Assembly (NCBI RefSeq): GCF_000025985.1
Contig: NC_003228.3
Span: 62,001 to 126,000 of the forward strand
DNA from: Bacteroides fragilis NCTC 9343
Lineage (GTDB): Bacteria; Bacteroidota; Bacteroidia; Bacteroidales; Bacteroidaceae
Direction: 5' to 3'
Length of the DNA: 64,000 bases
Made by a program: the position numbers and the translations under genes. Shown piece after piece: positions 1 through 9,155 of the stretch; the stretch's first letter is position 1, and every line of letters begins with the position of its first letter. The notes below the pieces were generated by a model. It saw only the letters and a program-made list of their open reading frames with translations. It was not told where the DNA came from and did not search any database.

Positions 1-2
1 GT

Positions 3-83
3 AAATATCCTTTTTATCCTCTTAAAGATCACCTTGAGTTGACACAATACTATTTAGGGTTTATTGCTAAAAAGATAGTATGA
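3..83 (+). CDS. C-terminal end of an upstream protein (partial)
   Basis: An open frame enters from the left edge and runs 26 codons to a TGA at 81-83, ending in residues GFIAKKIV. The stop overlaps the ATG of the next gene in an ATGA arrangement, which is the usual sign of translational coupling, so this is probably the 3' end of a real gene in the same operon. The fragment is too short to recognise a family. Confidence 0.5.
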   Translation, partial: KYPFYPLKDHLELTQYYLGFIAKKIV

Positions 84-2062
84 AGAGGACTGAAATATTT
101 ATAGCGACCGGTTTATTTTGCCTTGTTTCTTCATGCGGGGGCAGAGACAGACAAGTGGAGGAGGCCTTATCCCTTTCGGGCAATAACCGTAATGAACTTG
201 AAGCGGTGCTGAAGCATTATGAAGGAGATGGCCGGAAGCTGGAGGCGGCACGCTTCTTGATTGGCAATATGCCCGGAAGTTATGGAGCTAATCCGATAGT
301 AGAGCAGGATTGTTCTGCTTTTTACGAGGCTTATGATTCATTGGGACAAAAGTATGGCTATCGGGTAGGAACGGAATGGGGGAAACAGGTAGATAGTCTT
401 TGGCAAAATTTTAGTAATCGACATCGGGTGAGACAGGAGCTTAACTATGATATTACCCGCATGAAGGCGGAAGATTTAATCCGGGAAATTGATCTGGCAT
501 TTCGGGCATGGGTGGAGAATGTGCATTCAAGAAACTGTTCGTTTGAAGATTTTTGTGAGTATATACTGCCTTATAGGCGACAGAATGGCTTATTGATTGA
601 CAATGCACGCCGGGAGTTCAACAAACGGCATCAGGGAAAGTATTTTGTGAAAGAGGGAAAGGATTGGCAACAAGAGATCGATTCGTTGTTATACGAATAT
701 AAGTATCTGACTCATTCCGGTTTTTGGGGGACGAAGATTCCGATATGGAATGCGGCGACTCTTGAGAAGATGCGTCATGGGTTATGTGCACAGCGCTGTT
801 GGTATAACTCTTTGTTATTATCATCATTGGGGATTCCGGTTGCCATTGACTTTGTTCCGGCATGGGGAAACCGAAATAATTCGCATACCTGGAATGTGGT
901 GCTAATAAACGGGGAATCGCATGCTTTTGAGGCGTTTTGGGATAATGATCGCTGGAAATATAAGCGGATTTATAATAACCGGAATGATGATGAGCTTTGG
1001 GGAAGATTCCGCCTTCCGAAGGTATACAGATATACCTATTCAAATCACATTGAAGGACCGTTGGCAGATGTAGAGGTGGATAAAGCTGATATTCCGGAGC
1101 TATTTCGTAGTGTGAAAAAGGTGGATGTTTCTTCGGAGTATTTTGAAACGGCCGATGTAACGGTGGAGTTGACAGGTGAGGCGCCTCAAGGGGTGAAATA
1201 TGCGTATTTGGCTGTGTTCGGATATCAGGACTGGCACCCTGTGCAGTGGGGAAAGGTAGAAAACGGGAGGGCTGTCTTTCGGGAAATAGGTAAGGATATG
1301 GTTTATTTACCCGTTTATTACAAGCGGGGAGGATTATTGCCCGCAGCAGAACCTTTCAGATTGCGGAATGACGGAACGATGGAGAAGCTGAGCGGAAATG
1401 AAGGAACAGAGGAGGTTGCCGTGAGGATGGTGACGGGAGCGCCGGCTTATGATCAGAATAGGGAATATCTGGGGTGTATGAAAGGAAGCCGGATAGTAGG
1501 ATTACTTGATGGAAAATCAGAAGAAGAACTGTGCAGATGGACGGACTCGCTGGCTCTGCAGTCGGTTGTACGGAAGGTGTCCGCACGATTACCTTACCGT
1601 TTTGTAAGGTTATTATTACCGTCGGATAGCATTGCTTTGGGGGAGCTTTCTTTTTATACGGAAGAAGGACGGATCGGGAATGTGAGGATAATTACTCCGA
1701 TGAGAGCTACCGGAAGGAATGAAGTGCCCGGGATGATAACCGATGGTTTGGGGGCGACGGGCTATAGAGGCAGGGTGGCAGAAAGGCTGGTAGATATAGA
1801 TCTGGGAAAAGAGTATATGGTCAGTCATATTGGAATGACTTCTTACCTGAAAACACAGTTGTTCTGTCCGGATGAATTTGAGTTAAGATATTGGGATAAT
1901 GGTTGGAAGACTGTGGAGCGTAAGCAAGCTGATCATAAAGGGTATCTTGTATTTGAGAGAGTGCCCCGGGGAGCATTGCTGATGTTGAAAAACTGTCGCT
2001 GGAAAGGAAAGACGGCAGAGCGTATATTTACTTATGAAAAAGGAGATGTGAAGTGGGAATGA
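80..2062 (+). CDS. Transglutaminase-like lipoprotein
   Basis: A 660-residue secreted lipoprotein: the N-terminus has a lysine/arginine start, a hydrophobic stretch and the lipobox LVSSC near residue 19. Residues about 230-290 carry a transglutaminase-type cysteine protease core: Cys236 in HGLCAQRC lies 15 residues before the G of LGIP, the usual family spacing, and is followed by SHTWNVV (His269) and an acidic stretch (FEAFWDNDRW). The rest looks like beta-rich carbohydrate- or peptide-binding modules; the last ~150 residues resemble a discoidin-like domain (IDLGKEYMVSHIGM). It probably cleaves or cross-links peptides at the cell surface, but the substrate is unknown. It is translationally coupled to the truncated gene on its left. 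Confidence 0.8.
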   Translation: MKRTEIFIATGLFCLVSSCGGRDRQVEEALSLSGNNRNELEAVLKHYEGDGRKLEAARFLIGNMPGSYGANPIVEQDCSAFYEAYDSLGQKYGYRVGTEWGKQVDSLWQNFSNRHRVRQELNYDITRMKAEDLIREIDLAFRAWVENVHSRNCSFEDFCEYILPYRRQNGLLIDNARREFNKRHQGKYFVKEGKDWQQEIDSLLYEYKYLTHSGFWGTKIPIWNAATLEKMRHGLCAQRCWYNSLLLSSLGIPVAIDFVPAWGNRNNSHTWNVVLINGESHAFEAFWDNDRWKYKRIYNNRNDDELWGRFRLPKVYRYTYSNHIEGPLADVEVDKADIPELFRSVKKVDVSSEYFETADVTVELTGEAPQGVKYAYLAVFGYQDWHPVQWGKVENGRAVFREIGKDMVYLPVYYKRGGLLPAAEPFRLRNDGTMEKLSGNEGTEEVAVRMVTGAPAYDQNREYLGCMKGSRIVGLLDGKSEEELCRWTDSLALQSVVRKVSARLPYRFVRLLLPSDSIALGELSFYTEEGRIGNVRIITPMRATGRNEVPGMITDGLGATGYRGRVAERLVDIDLGKEYMVSHIGMTSYLKTQLFCPDEFELRYWDNGWKTVERKQADHKGYLVFERVPRGALLMLKNCRWKGKTAERIFTYEKGDVKWE

Positions 2063-2211
2063 TTGCTATGAACGAACAGTTGCCTTGCCATTATTGTTAA
2101 ACCTCCTTAAGGAAATGCCTATTCGTCACTTTTTATTTGTTATTTTGCACCAAATTCGGGTGGAGTGTGTCCTGTCGTTTCGGGGTACACTTAAATATGC
2201 AGATAAAACCA

Positions 2212-3111
2212 ATGAATAAACTCACTATAAATGCCTGTCCGCTATGTGGGGGCGCACATTTGAAACGTGCTATGACCTGTACGGATTTTTATGCTTCCGG
2301 TGAACAGTTTGACTTGTACACCTGCGAAGATTGCGGATTTATTTTTACGCAAGGAGTCCCGGTAGAGGCGGAAATAGGCAGATATTACGAAACACCTGAT
2401 TATATTTCCCATTCGGACACGAAGAAAGGTGCCATGAATGCCATTTACCATCATGTACGTCAGTATATGCTTGGAAGAAAGGCGCGTTTGGTGATGAAAG
2501 AGTCTCATCGAAAAACCGGGAGGATACTGGATATCGGTACAGGTACCGGTTACTTTGCCCATACGATGCAAAACAAGGGATGGGAAGTAGAGGCCGTGGA
2601 AAAGAGCGGACAAGCCCGTAATTTTGCACGCGAACATTTCGGGCTGAATGTGAGGCCGGAGGCTGCATTGAAAGAATTAGTTCCGGGAACGTTCGATGTA
2701 ATCACGTTGTGGCACGTCATGGAGCACTTGGAACATTTGGACGAAACGTGGGAATTGTTACGTGAACTGTTGACCGAGAAAGGGGTATTGATAGTGGCTG
2801 TGCCTAATTGCTCGTCGTATGATGCGATGAAATACGGGAAGTACTGGGCTGCTTATGATGTACCCCGTCATTTATGGCATTTTACGCCTGCCACGATTCA
2901 GCAGTTCGGGTCGAAGCACGGATTTATTCTGGCAGCCCGTCATCCGATGCCGTTCGATGCTTTCTATGTATCGATGCTGACGGAGAAACATAAAGGTAGT
3001 GCATACTCCTTTGTGAAAGGCATGTGGACCGGAACGGCGGCATGGTTGAGTGCCCAGGCTAAAAAGGAACGGAGTAGTTCGATGATTTATGTATTCAGAA
3101 AGAAACGCTGA
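2212..3111 (+). CDS. Class I SAM-dependent methyltransferase with N-terminal zinc-ribbon-like motif
   Basis: About 299 residues. The N-terminus has two Cys pairs (CPLCGG and CEDCGF) that form a likely zinc-binding knuckle, followed by a Rossmann methyltransferase fold with the SAM-binding glycine motif ILDIGTGTGYF and the downstream WHVMEHL segment typical of the Methyltransf_23 group. The substrate is not evident. The frame is open further upstream to a TTG at 2137, but ATG codons at 2197 and 2212 are better starts; 2212 puts the first Cys motif close to the N-terminus as in relatives. The stop overlaps the ATG of ftsX by one base, so the two genes are coupled. Confidence 0.85.
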   Translation: MNKLTINACPLCGGAHLKRAMTCTDFYASGEQFDLYTCEDCGFIFTQGVPVEAEIGRYYETPDYISHSDTKKGAMNAIYHHVRQYMLGRKARLVMKESHRKTGRILDIGTGTGYFAHTMQNKGWEVEAVEKSGQARNFAREHFGLNVRPEAALKELVPGTFDVITLWHVMEHLEHLDETWELLRELLTEKGVLIVAVPNCSSYDAMKYGKYWAAYDVPRHLWHFTPATIQQFGSKHGFILAARHPMPFDAFYVSMLTEKHKGSAYSFVKGMWTGTAAWLSAQAKKERSSSMIYVFRKKR

Positions 3112-3992
3112 TGAAGAGTAAAAGCAGAAATAACGCTGTGTCATATTTTGATATGCAGTTCATCACTTCCAGTATCAGTACCACGTTGGTATTGCTGTTA
3201 CTGGGGCTTGTGGTGTTCTTTGTATTGGCGGCCAATAATTTGTCTGTTTATGTGCGGGAAAATATTAATTTTTCCGTGCTTATCAGTGATGATATGAAGG
3301 AGACAGATATTCTGAAGCTTCAGAAACGGCTGAATAATGAACCTTTTGTGAAAGAAACAGAATATATCTCGAAAAAACAGGCATTGAAAGAGCAGACGGA
3401 AGCCATGGGGACCGATCCGCAAGAGTTTTTGGGGTATAACCCGTTTACGGCTTCAATAGAAATTAAATTGCATTCGGACTATGCGAACTCCGACAGTATT
3501 GCGAAAATAGAGAAATTGATTAAAAGAAATACCAATATACAGGATGTGCTTTATCAGAAAGACTTGATCGACGCGGTAAATGAAAATATCCGTAATATCA
3601 GTCTTGTTCTGCTGGCATTGGCCGTGATGTTGACATTTATCTCTTTTGCGCTGATTAATAATACAATCCGGCTGGCTATCTACTCGAAACGTTTCTTGAT
3701 ACATACGATGAAACTGGTGGGAGCGAGCTGGGGATTTATTCGTCGTCCGTTTTTGAAAAGGAATATATGGAGTGGGGTTCTGGCTGCTTTTATTGCAGAT
3801 ACGATCCTGATGGGGGCCGCTTACTGGCTGGTATCCTATGAGCCTGAATTGATTCGGGTAATTACGCCCGAAGTCATGTTACTGGTATCGGGCGCAGTAT
3901 TGGTGTTCGGTGTGGTCATCACTTTCTTGTGTGCTTATCTTTCTATTAATAAATATCTGAGGATGAAAGCAAGTACGCTATATTATGTGTAA
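3111..3992 (+). CDS. ftsX: Cell division protein FtsX
   Basis: A 293-residue membrane protein with the FtsX layout: a cytoplasmic N-terminus, a first membrane segment at about 22-44, an extracellular domain of roughly 120 residues (VYVRENINFSVLISDDM onward), and three C-terminal membrane segments (about 160-185, 210-235, 250-275). FtsX pairs with the ATPase FtsE to couple the divisome to peptidoglycan hydrolysis. ftsE is not adjacent here, as is common in Bacteroidetes. It is coupled to the methyltransferase upstream and followed by DUF3098 and uppP, an envelope-related gene order. Confidence 0.93.
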   Translation: MKSKSRNNAVSYFDMQFITSSISTTLVLLLLGLVVFFVLAANNLSVYVRENINFSVLISDDMKETDILKLQKRLNNEPFVKETEYISKKQALKEQTEAMGTDPQEFLGYNPFTASIEIKLHSDYANSDSIAKIEKLIKRNTNIQDVLYQKDLIDAVNENIRNISLVLLALAVMLTFISFALINNTIRLAIYSKRFLIHTMKLVGASWGFIRRPFLKRNIWSGVLAAFIADTILMGAAYWLVSYEPELIRVITPEVMLLVSGAVLVFGVVITFLCAYLSINKYLRMKASTLYYV

Positions 3993-4032
3993 TTCCGGAT
4001 TTATAGATGTAAATAAATTAATGTAAATAACA

Positions 4033-4266
4033 ATGGGTGATAAACAAAAATTTGCCTTCGATAAAACGAACTTCATTCTGCTTGCTATCGGCATGGCAGT
4101 GGTTATTCTGGGTTTTATCCTGATGACAGGGCCTTCATCGTCGGAAACGGTGTTTCAGGCGGACATTTTCAGTGTGAGAAGAATTAAGGTGGCTCCGGTG
4201 GTCTGTTTCCTGGGCTTTATTTTTATGATATATGGCGTGATGCGCAAACCCAAAACAAAAGAATAA
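4033..4266 (+). CDS. DUF3098 small membrane protein
   Basis: A 77-residue protein with two hydrophobic helices (FILLAIGMAVVILGFILM and VVCFLGFIFMIYGVM) separated by a short polar loop, ending in a basic tail. Size and sequence match the DUF3098 family found between ftsX and uppP in Bacteroidetes. Function is unknown; the conserved position suggests a role in the cell envelope. It begins 40 bases after ftsX and ends 6 bases before uppP, so it should be in the same operon. Confidence 0.85.
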   Translation: MGDKQKFAFDKTNFILLAIGMAVVILGFILMTGPSSSETVFQADIFSVRRIKVAPVVCFLGFIFMIYGVMRKPKTKE

Positions 4267-4272
4267 AACAGG

Positions 4273-5073
4273 ATGGAATGGTTTGAAGCACTGATCCTTG
4301 GATTGATTCAGGGACTGACTGAGTATTTACCGGTAAGCAGTAGCGGGCATTTGGCCATTGGTTCGGCTTTATTTGGTATAGAAGGAGAAGAAAATCTGGC
4401 ATTTACCATTGTGGTACATGTAGCCACTGTGTTCAGTACATTGGTGATTCTGTGGAAAGAGATAGACTGGATTTTCCGTGGTTTATTTAAGTTTGAGATG
4501 AACAGTGAAACACGCTATGTAATCAATATCTTGATTTCGATGATTCCTATTGGTATCGTTGGGGTGTTTTTTAAAGATGAAGTGGAGGCCATTTTTGGCT
4601 CGGGATTACTGATTGTTGGCTGCATGCTGTTGCTGACGGCTGCGTTACTGTCGTTTTCGTATTATGCAAAGCCACGCCAGAAAGAGAACATCTCGATGAA
4701 GGATGCATTTATCATTGGCCTGGCGCAGGCGTGTGCAGTATTACCGGGATTATCTCGTTCGGGCAGTACGATTGCAACCGGTTTGTTATTGGGTGATAAT
4801 AAAGCGAAACTGGCACAATTTTCTTTCCTGATGGTGATACCTCCTATATTGGGAGAGGCGCTGCTGGATGGTATGAAGATGATAAAAGGTGAGGCTATTG
4901 CGGGCGATATTCCTACTTTGTCATTGATAGTAGGTTTCATTGCGGCTTTTGTTTCAGGTTGCCTGGCTTGTAAGTGGATGATTAATATCGTGAAGAAAGG
5001 TAAGTTGATTTACTTTGCTATTTATTGTGCAATAGTTGGAGTGGTCACCATTGTCGTTTCACAATTGCAATAA
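4273..5073 (+). CDS. uppP: Undecaprenyl-diphosphatase UppP (BacA)
   Basis: A 266-residue integral membrane phosphatase that converts undecaprenyl diphosphate to undecaprenyl phosphate, the lipid carrier for peptidoglycan and surface glycans. Diagnostic motifs are [22 protein letters not shown] at the N-terminus (Glu-rich loop plus SSSGH) and the second loop PGLSRSGST around residues 158-166. Length fits the family. It lies between DUF3098 and truB in the same direction. Confidence 0.96.
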   Translation: MEWFEALILGLIQGLTEYLPVSSSGHLAIGSALFGIEGEENLAFTIVVHVATVFSTLVILWKEIDWIFRGLFKFEMNSETRYVINILISMIPIGIVGVFFKDEVEAIFGSGLLIVGCMLLLTAALLSFSYYAKPRQKENISMKDAFIIGLAQACAVLPGLSRSGSTIATGLLLGDNKAKLAQFSFLMVIPPILGEALLDGMKMIKGEAIAGDIPTLSLIVGFIAAFVSGCLACKWMINIVKKGKLIYFAIYCAIVGVVTIVVSQLQ

Positions 5074-5080
5074 ATTGCGG

Positions 5081-5782
5081 ATGAATTTTAAAGAAGGAGA
5101 AGTACTTTATTTTAATAAACCGTTGGGATGGACGTCTTTTAAAGTCGTGGGGCACGCCCGTTACCATATGTGCCGGCGGATGAAAGTGAAGAAATTAAAG
5201 GTTGGACATGCAGGTACACTCGATCCCTTGGCAACAGGGGTGATGATTGTTTGTACAGGCAAGGCTACCAAGAGAATAGAGGAGTTTCAGTATCATACGA
5301 AGGAGTATGTGGCTACCATACAGTTGGGCGCTACTACTCCGTCTTACGATCTGGAACATGAAATAGATGCTACATACCCTACGGAGCATATTACCCGTGA
5401 GTTGGTGGAAAAGACGTTGAAAACGTTTGTTGGCGAGATACAGCAGATACCTCCCGCTTTCTCGGCTTGTAAGGTAGATGGTGCACGCGCTTACGATTTG
5501 GCCCGTAAAGGCCAGGAAGTGGAGTTGAAACCGAAATTGCTGGTGATTGATGAGATAGAGTTGTTGGAGTGTAATTTACCGGAAATTAAAATACGGGTGG
5601 TTTGCAGCAAGGGGACTTATATTCGTGCATTGGCACGTGACATCGGAGAGGCTTTGCAAAGCGGGGCGCACTTGACCGGGCTGATACGTACCCGTGTGGG
5701 AGACGTTAAGTTAGAGCAGTGTCTGGATCCGGCAAAGTTCGCGGAATGGATAGATCAGCAAGATGTTGAGATATCTGATTGA
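5081..5782 (+). CDS. truB: tRNA pseudouridine(55) synthase TruB
   Basis: Makes pseudouridine 55 in the T-loop of tRNAs. The 233-residue protein shows FNKPLGWTSF at the start, the catalytic motif GHAGTLDPLATGV with the active-site Asp, the motif IPPAFSACKVDG, and CSKGTYIRALARDIG. The frame is open back to 5036 inside uppP, but the ATG at 5081, seven bases after the uppP stop, gives the standard N-terminus (MNFKEGEVLYFNKPLGW). It is part of the ftsX-uppP-queA operon. Confidence 0.96.
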   Translation: MNFKEGEVLYFNKPLGWTSFKVVGHARYHMCRRMKVKKLKVGHAGTLDPLATGVMIVCTGKATKRIEEFQYHTKEYVATIQLGATTPSYDLEHEIDATYPTEHITRELVEKTLKTFVGEIQQIPPAFSACKVDGARAYDLARKGQEVELKPKLLVIDEIELLECNLPEIKIRVVCSKGTYIRALARDIGEALQSGAHLTGLIRTRVGDVKLEQCLDPAKFAEWIDQQDVEISD

Positions 5783-5829
5783 AGTAAAAAAATAGAAAAT
5801 AAAATAATTAATAAACGCACATTATTATC

Positions 5830-6888
5830 ATGAAACTGTCGCAATTTAAATTTAAGTTACCCGAAGAAAAGATTGCTTTGCACCCTACAAAGTACAGAGA
5901 CGAGTCGCGCTTGATGGTACTCCACAAGCGTACGGGAGAGATTGAGCACAAGATGTTTAAAGACATCCTGAATTATTTTGATGATAAAGACGTGTTTGTA
6001 TTCAACGATACCAAGGTGTTTCCTGCACGCTTATACGGAAATAAGGAAAAAACAGGTGCGCGTATCGAAGTGTTCTTGTTGCGCGAGTTGAACGAGGAAT
6101 TGCGTTTGTGGGATGTATTGGTAGATCCGGCACGTAAAATCCGTATCGGCAATAAGCTTTACTTTGGGGATGATGACTCAATGGTTGCTGAAGTAATTGA
6201 TAATACTACTTCACGTGGGCGTACGCTTCGTTTTCTGTATGACGGACCTCATGATGAATTTAAAAAAGCATTGTATGCATTAGGAGAAACTCCATTGCCA
6301 CATACGATTCTGAACCGTCCGGTTGAAGAGGAGGATGCAGAACGTTTCCAGTCTATCTTCGCTAAAAACGAAGGGGCTGTGACAGCACCGACTGCAAGTC
6401 TGCACTTCAGCCGTGAGCTGATGAAACGTATGGAAATTAAGGGAATAGACTTTGCATATATCACATTGCATGCAGGACTCGGAAACTTCCGTGATATCGA
6501 TGTGGAAGACCTGACAAAGCATAAAATGGACTCTGAGCAGATGTTTGTGACGGAGGAGGCTGTCAAGATAGTGAATCGTGCTAAAGATCTGGGTAAGAAT
6601 GTATGTGCTGTGGGAACAACTGTAATGCGTGCTATTGAAAGTACGGTAAGTACAGACGGACATTTGAAGGAATACGAAGGATGGACGAACAAGTTTATCT
6701 TCCCTCCATACGACTTTACTGTGGCAAATGCCATGGTATCAAACTTCCATATGCCGCTTTCTACGTTATTGATGATTGTGGCTGCTTTTGGTGGCTACGA
6801 TCAGGTGATGGATGCATATCACATAGCGTTGAAGGAGGGTTACCGCTTTGGTACTTATGGAGATGCGATGCTGATTTTGGATAAGTGA
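5830..6888 (+). CDS. queA: S-adenosylmethionine:tRNA ribosyltransferase-isomerase QueA
   Basis: Transfers and isomerises the ribosyl moiety of SAM onto preQ1-tRNA to give epoxyqueuosine, the penultimate step of queuosine synthesis. The 352-residue protein starts [19 protein letters not shown] and contains the family blocks [26 protein letters not shown]-like ([10 protein letters not shown]), and [13 protein letters not shown] near the C-terminus. The next enzyme, QueG, is also in this window (22681-23610, opposite strand). The TGA stop overlaps the folK start (TGATG). Confidence 0.96.
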   Translation: MKLSQFKFKLPEEKIALHPTKYRDESRLMVLHKRTGEIEHKMFKDILNYFDDKDVFVFNDTKVFPARLYGNKEKTGARIEVFLLRELNEELRLWDVLVDPARKIRIGNKLYFGDDDSMVAEVIDNTTSRGRTLRFLYDGPHDEFKKALYALGETPLPHTILNRPVEEEDAERFQSIFAKNEGAVTAPTASLHFSRELMKRMEIKGIDFAYITLHAGLGNFRDIDVEDLTKHKMDSEQMFVTEEAVKIVNRAKDLGKNVCAVGTTVMRAIESTVSTDGHLKEYEGWTNKFIFPPYDFTVANAMVSNFHMPLSTLLMIVAAFGGYDQVMDAYHIALKEGYRFGTYGDAMLILDK

Positions 6889-7349
6889 TGAAAGTATATT
6901 TGGGATTAGGTACCAACTTGGGTGATAAGGAGCTAAATCTTCGTGTTGCCCTACAAAAAATAGAGGAGCGGATAGGGAAAATCATTTCTCTTTCCGCTTT
7001 TTATGCTACTGCTCCCTGGGGATTTCAGTCGGAAAACAACTTTCTGAATGCTGCGGTGGGAGTGGAGACAGTATTGTCCCCTGTCGGGATACTGGAAAGT
7101 ACTCAACGGATAGAGCAGGAAATAGGGCGTTTGCATAAATCACGGGACGGTGTGTATAGTGACCGCCTGATTGATATTGATCTTTTGCTCTATGGCGATA
7201 AGATACTACAGGATGAAAGTCTTATAGTGCCTCATCCGTTGATGACCGACCGTAAGTTTGTTCTGGAACCCCTTGCCGAGATTGCACCGGACGTTGTTCA
7301 TCCGGTGTTTCATAAGACGATTAAAGAGCTATTTCTGGCTCTTTCGTGA
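6888..7349 (+). CDS. folK: 2-amino-4-hydroxy-6-hydroxymethyldihydropteridine diphosphokinase
   Basis: A folate-pathway kinase of 153 residues. It starts with VYLGLGTNLGDKE, has FLNAAVGVET, and the ATP/Mg site SDRLIDIDLLLYG followed by VPHPLMTDRKFVLEPL, all in the expected order. The ATG at 6888 overlaps the queA stop by one base; a GTG three bases upstream is also in frame but less likely. The last 21 bases overlap a small convergent gene on the other strand. Confidence 0.95.
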   Translation: MKVYLGLGTNLGDKELNLRVALQKIEERIGKIISLSAFYATAPWGFQSENNFLNAAVGVETVLSPVGILESTQRIEQEIGRLHKSRDGVYSDRLIDIDLLLYGDKILQDESLIVPHPLMTDRKFVLEPLAEIAPDVVHPVFHKTIKELFLALS

Positions 7350-7523
7350 TTTGCGAACCATCAGGTGTCGGGGAAGGTAGGCTACGCAGCCGATCAGTAC
7401 GGCATACAGTATGCGCAAATCGTCGAAGGGCTGGTGATTCAGATGACAGATTAAGGCGTAAATACCCACTGTGACAGCAATATACACCAATAATGTAAAA
7501 GCGGTTTTTAGTTTATTTTTCAT
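7329..7523 (-). CDS. Small hypothetical membrane protein
   Basis: A 64-residue reading frame with a basic start (MKNKLKTAF), a hydrophobic helix LLVYIAVTVGIYALICHL, a second helix (ILYAVLIGCVAYL) and a very basic tail (RHLMVRKSRKSQK). This is a plausible two-helix membrane protein with Lys/Arg on the cytoplasmic side. It is supported by a good minus-strand promoter -7 box 23 bases upstream. Its 3' end overlaps folK by 21 bases in a convergent arrangement. No family recognised. Confidence 0.6.
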   Translation of the reverse strand: MKNKLKTAFTLLVYIAVTVGIYALICHLNHQPFDDLRILYAVLIGCVAYLPRHLMVRKSRKSQK

Positions 7524-7545
7524 AAGGTAGTCTGTTAATACGAAG

Positions 7546-7553
7546 CAAAAGTA
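7546..7553 (-). promoter_or_regulatory. Bacteroides -7 box for the small membrane protein
   Basis: On the minus strand this reads TACTTTTG, matching TAnnTTTG. It lies 23 bases before the ATG at 7523. No clear -33 element was found at the ideal distance. Confidence 0.5.
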
Positions 7554-7575
7554 GCAATAAATCCAAAATATTATC

Positions 7576-7583
7576 TACCTTTG
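7576..7583 (+). promoter_or_regulatory. Bacteroides -7 box for metK leader
   Basis: TACCTTTG matches TAnnTTTG exactly. A transcript starting about 7 bases downstream would begin just before the riboswitch-like element at 7598, which is what is expected for an RNA-based leader. The -33 element is not obvious. A weaker -7 (AATCTTTG at 7683-7690) downstream of the element could give a second, riboswitch-free transcript. Confidence 0.55.
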
Positions 7584-7597
7584 TCCCTGAAATGAAA

Positions 7598-7646
7598 TGT
7601 GGAAAGATTTGAGTAGCTTGCAACCACAGAAAAAAATGCTAAAACA
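7598..7646 (+). ncRNA. Probable SAM-II riboswitch upstream of metK
   Basis: The leader matches the SAM-II (metA motif) consensus in order. P1 is formed by TGTGG (7598-7602) and CCACA (7624-7628). The U-rich loop segment GATTTG (7606-7611) is followed by GCTTGCA (7616-7622), an A-rich linker (7628-7636), and the pseudoknot strand GCTA (7638-7641) pairing with TAGC (7614-7617), then AAAA. This architecture binds S-adenosylmethionine, the product of metK, so feedback control is expected. The aptamer ends about 86 bases before the metK ATG, farther than usual, so the expression platform is unclear. Confidence 0.75.
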
Positions 7647-7731
7647 ACATTCCCTTCTGTATGCGTTTTCTACTCTTTTTTGAATCTTTGCCCTCATTCA
7701 TAATTTATAATTCATAATTCATAATTTTATT

Positions 7732-9024
7732 ATGGGATATTTATTCACATCCGAATCGGTGTCTGAAGGACACCCCGATAAAGTGGCCGATCAAATATCG
7801 GACGCTGTGCTTGACAAACTGTTGGCTTATGATCCCAGTTCGAAAGTAGCTTGCGAAACCTTAGTAACTACCGGACAGGTGGTGCTTGCGGGAGAAGTGA
7901 AAACAGGTGCTTATGTTGATCTGCAACTGATTGCACGTGAAGTGATCCAAAAGATTGGTTACACGAAAGGCGAATACATGTTCGAAAGTAATTCGTGCGG
8001 TGTACTTTCTGCCATTCATGAACAAAGTGCGGACATTAACCGTGGTGTAGAACGCGAAGACCCGATGAACCAGGGAGCAGGCGACCAGGGTATGATGTTT
8101 GGTTATGCAACCAACGAAACAGAAAACTATATGCCGTTGTCTCTTGACCTGGCACATAGAATACTTCTTGTGTTGGCCGATATCCGCCGCGAAGGTAAAG
8201 AAATGACTTATCTTCGTCCGGATGCAAAGAGCCAGGTAACCATTGAATATGATGATAACGGTACTCCGGTACGCATTGATACGATTGTTGTTTCAACACA
8301 GCATGATGAATTTATATTACCGGCTGATAATTCTGCCGCTGCCCAACTGAAGGCTGATGAAGAGATGTTGGCAGTGATCCGGAAAGATGTGATTGAGGTG
8401 CTGATGCCTCGTGTCATTGCTTCTATTAATCATCCGAAGGTTCTTGCTTTGTTCAATGACCATATTATCTATCATGTGAATCCGACCGGTAAGTTTGTGA
8501 TCGGTGGCCCTCATGGAGATACAGGACTCACCGGACGTAAGATCATTGTGGACACTTATGGTGGAAAGGGAGCTCATGGTGGCGGTGCTTTCTCCGGTAA
8601 AGATCCAAGCAAAGTAGATCGTAGTGCTGCTTATGCTGCCCGTCATATTGCTAAGAATCTTGTTGCTGCCGGTGTTGCCGACGAAATGCTGGTACAGGTT
8701 TCTTATGCTATCGGTGTGGCTCGTCCTATTAATATTTATGTAAATACATACGGACGCAGTAACGTGAAGATGAGTGATGGAGAGATCGCCAGAAAGATCG
8801 ATGAACTGTTTGACCTTCGTCCGAAGGCTATTGAAGACCGCCTGAAACTGCGTTATCCGATTTATAGTGAAACTGCTGCTTACGGGCATATGGGGCGTGA
8901 ACCTCAGATGGTGACTAAGCATTTTCAATCTCGTTATGAAGGCGACCGGACTATGGAAGTGGAACTGTTTACATGGGAAAAACTTGACTATGTGGACAAA
9001 GTAAAAGCCGCTTTCGGTTTGTAA
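7732..9024 (+). CDS. metK: S-adenosylmethionine synthase MetK
   Basis: Makes S-adenosylmethionine from methionine and ATP in the cytoplasm. The 430-residue protein has the N-terminal [19 protein letters not shown] motif (catalytic His and metal-binding Asp), [13 protein letters not shown], the glycine-rich [19 protein letters not shown] phosphate loop, and [13 protein letters not shown]. It is longer than the E. coli enzyme because of a family insert typical of Bacteroidetes. It is transcribed alone, with a SAM-II-like leader upstream and a strong terminator downstream. The 30 bases before the ATG are AT-rich with a repeated ATAATTCATAATT unit and no Shine-Dalgarno sequence. Confidence 0.97.
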   Translation: MGYLFTSESVSEGHPDKVADQISDAVLDKLLAYDPSSKVACETLVTTGQVVLAGEVKTGAYVDLQLIAREVIQKIGYTKGEYMFESNSCGVLSAIHEQSADINRGVEREDPMNQGAGDQGMMFGYATNETENYMPLSLDLAHRILLVLADIRREGKEMTYLRPDAKSQVTIEYDDNGTPVRIDTIVVSTQHDEFILPADNSAAAQLKADEEMLAVIRKDVIEVLMPRVIASINHPKVLALFNDHIIYHVNPTGKFVIGGPHGDTGLTGRKIIVDTYGGKGAHGGGAFSGKDPSKVDRSAAYAARHIAKNLVAAGVADEMLVQVSYAIGVARPINIYVNTYGRSNVKMSDGEIARKIDELFDLRPKAIEDRLKLRYPIYSETAAYGHMGREPQMVTKHFQSRYEGDRTMEVELFTWEKLDYVDKVKAAFGL

Positions 9025-9053
9025 TCAGCGTAGCTTTACAGCTATTTATTATA

Positions 9054-9116
9054 GAAGGCTGCACTTGTTTTTAACCCGATATGGGGAGAAAACAAGGCAG
9101 CCTTCTTCTTTTCTCC
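9054..9116 (+). terminator. Intrinsic terminator of metK
   Basis: A long hairpin: GAAGGCTGC (9054-9062) pairs with GCAGCCTTC (9097-9105), and after a one-base bulge CTTGTTTT (9064-9071) pairs with AAAACAAG (9089-9096). A pyrimidine-rich tail (TTCTTTTCTCC) follows. Confidence 0.9.
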
Positions 9117-9127
9117 TTGAAATTTGG

Positions 9128-9135
9128 TACTTTTG
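9128..9135 (+). promoter_or_regulatory. Bacteroides -7 box for the LOG-family gene
   Basis: TACTTTTG, 20 bases before the first ATG at 9156, directly after the metK terminator. The -33 element is weak. Confidence 0.55.
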
Positions 9136-9155
9136 CAGCGTGTTGAACTAAACCC

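Noticed and set aside
6197..6206. CACGTG occurrences inside coding genes as extra parS sites
   Set aside because: The flanking bases do not extend the palindrome to GTTTCACGTGAAAC; they are ordinary codons.
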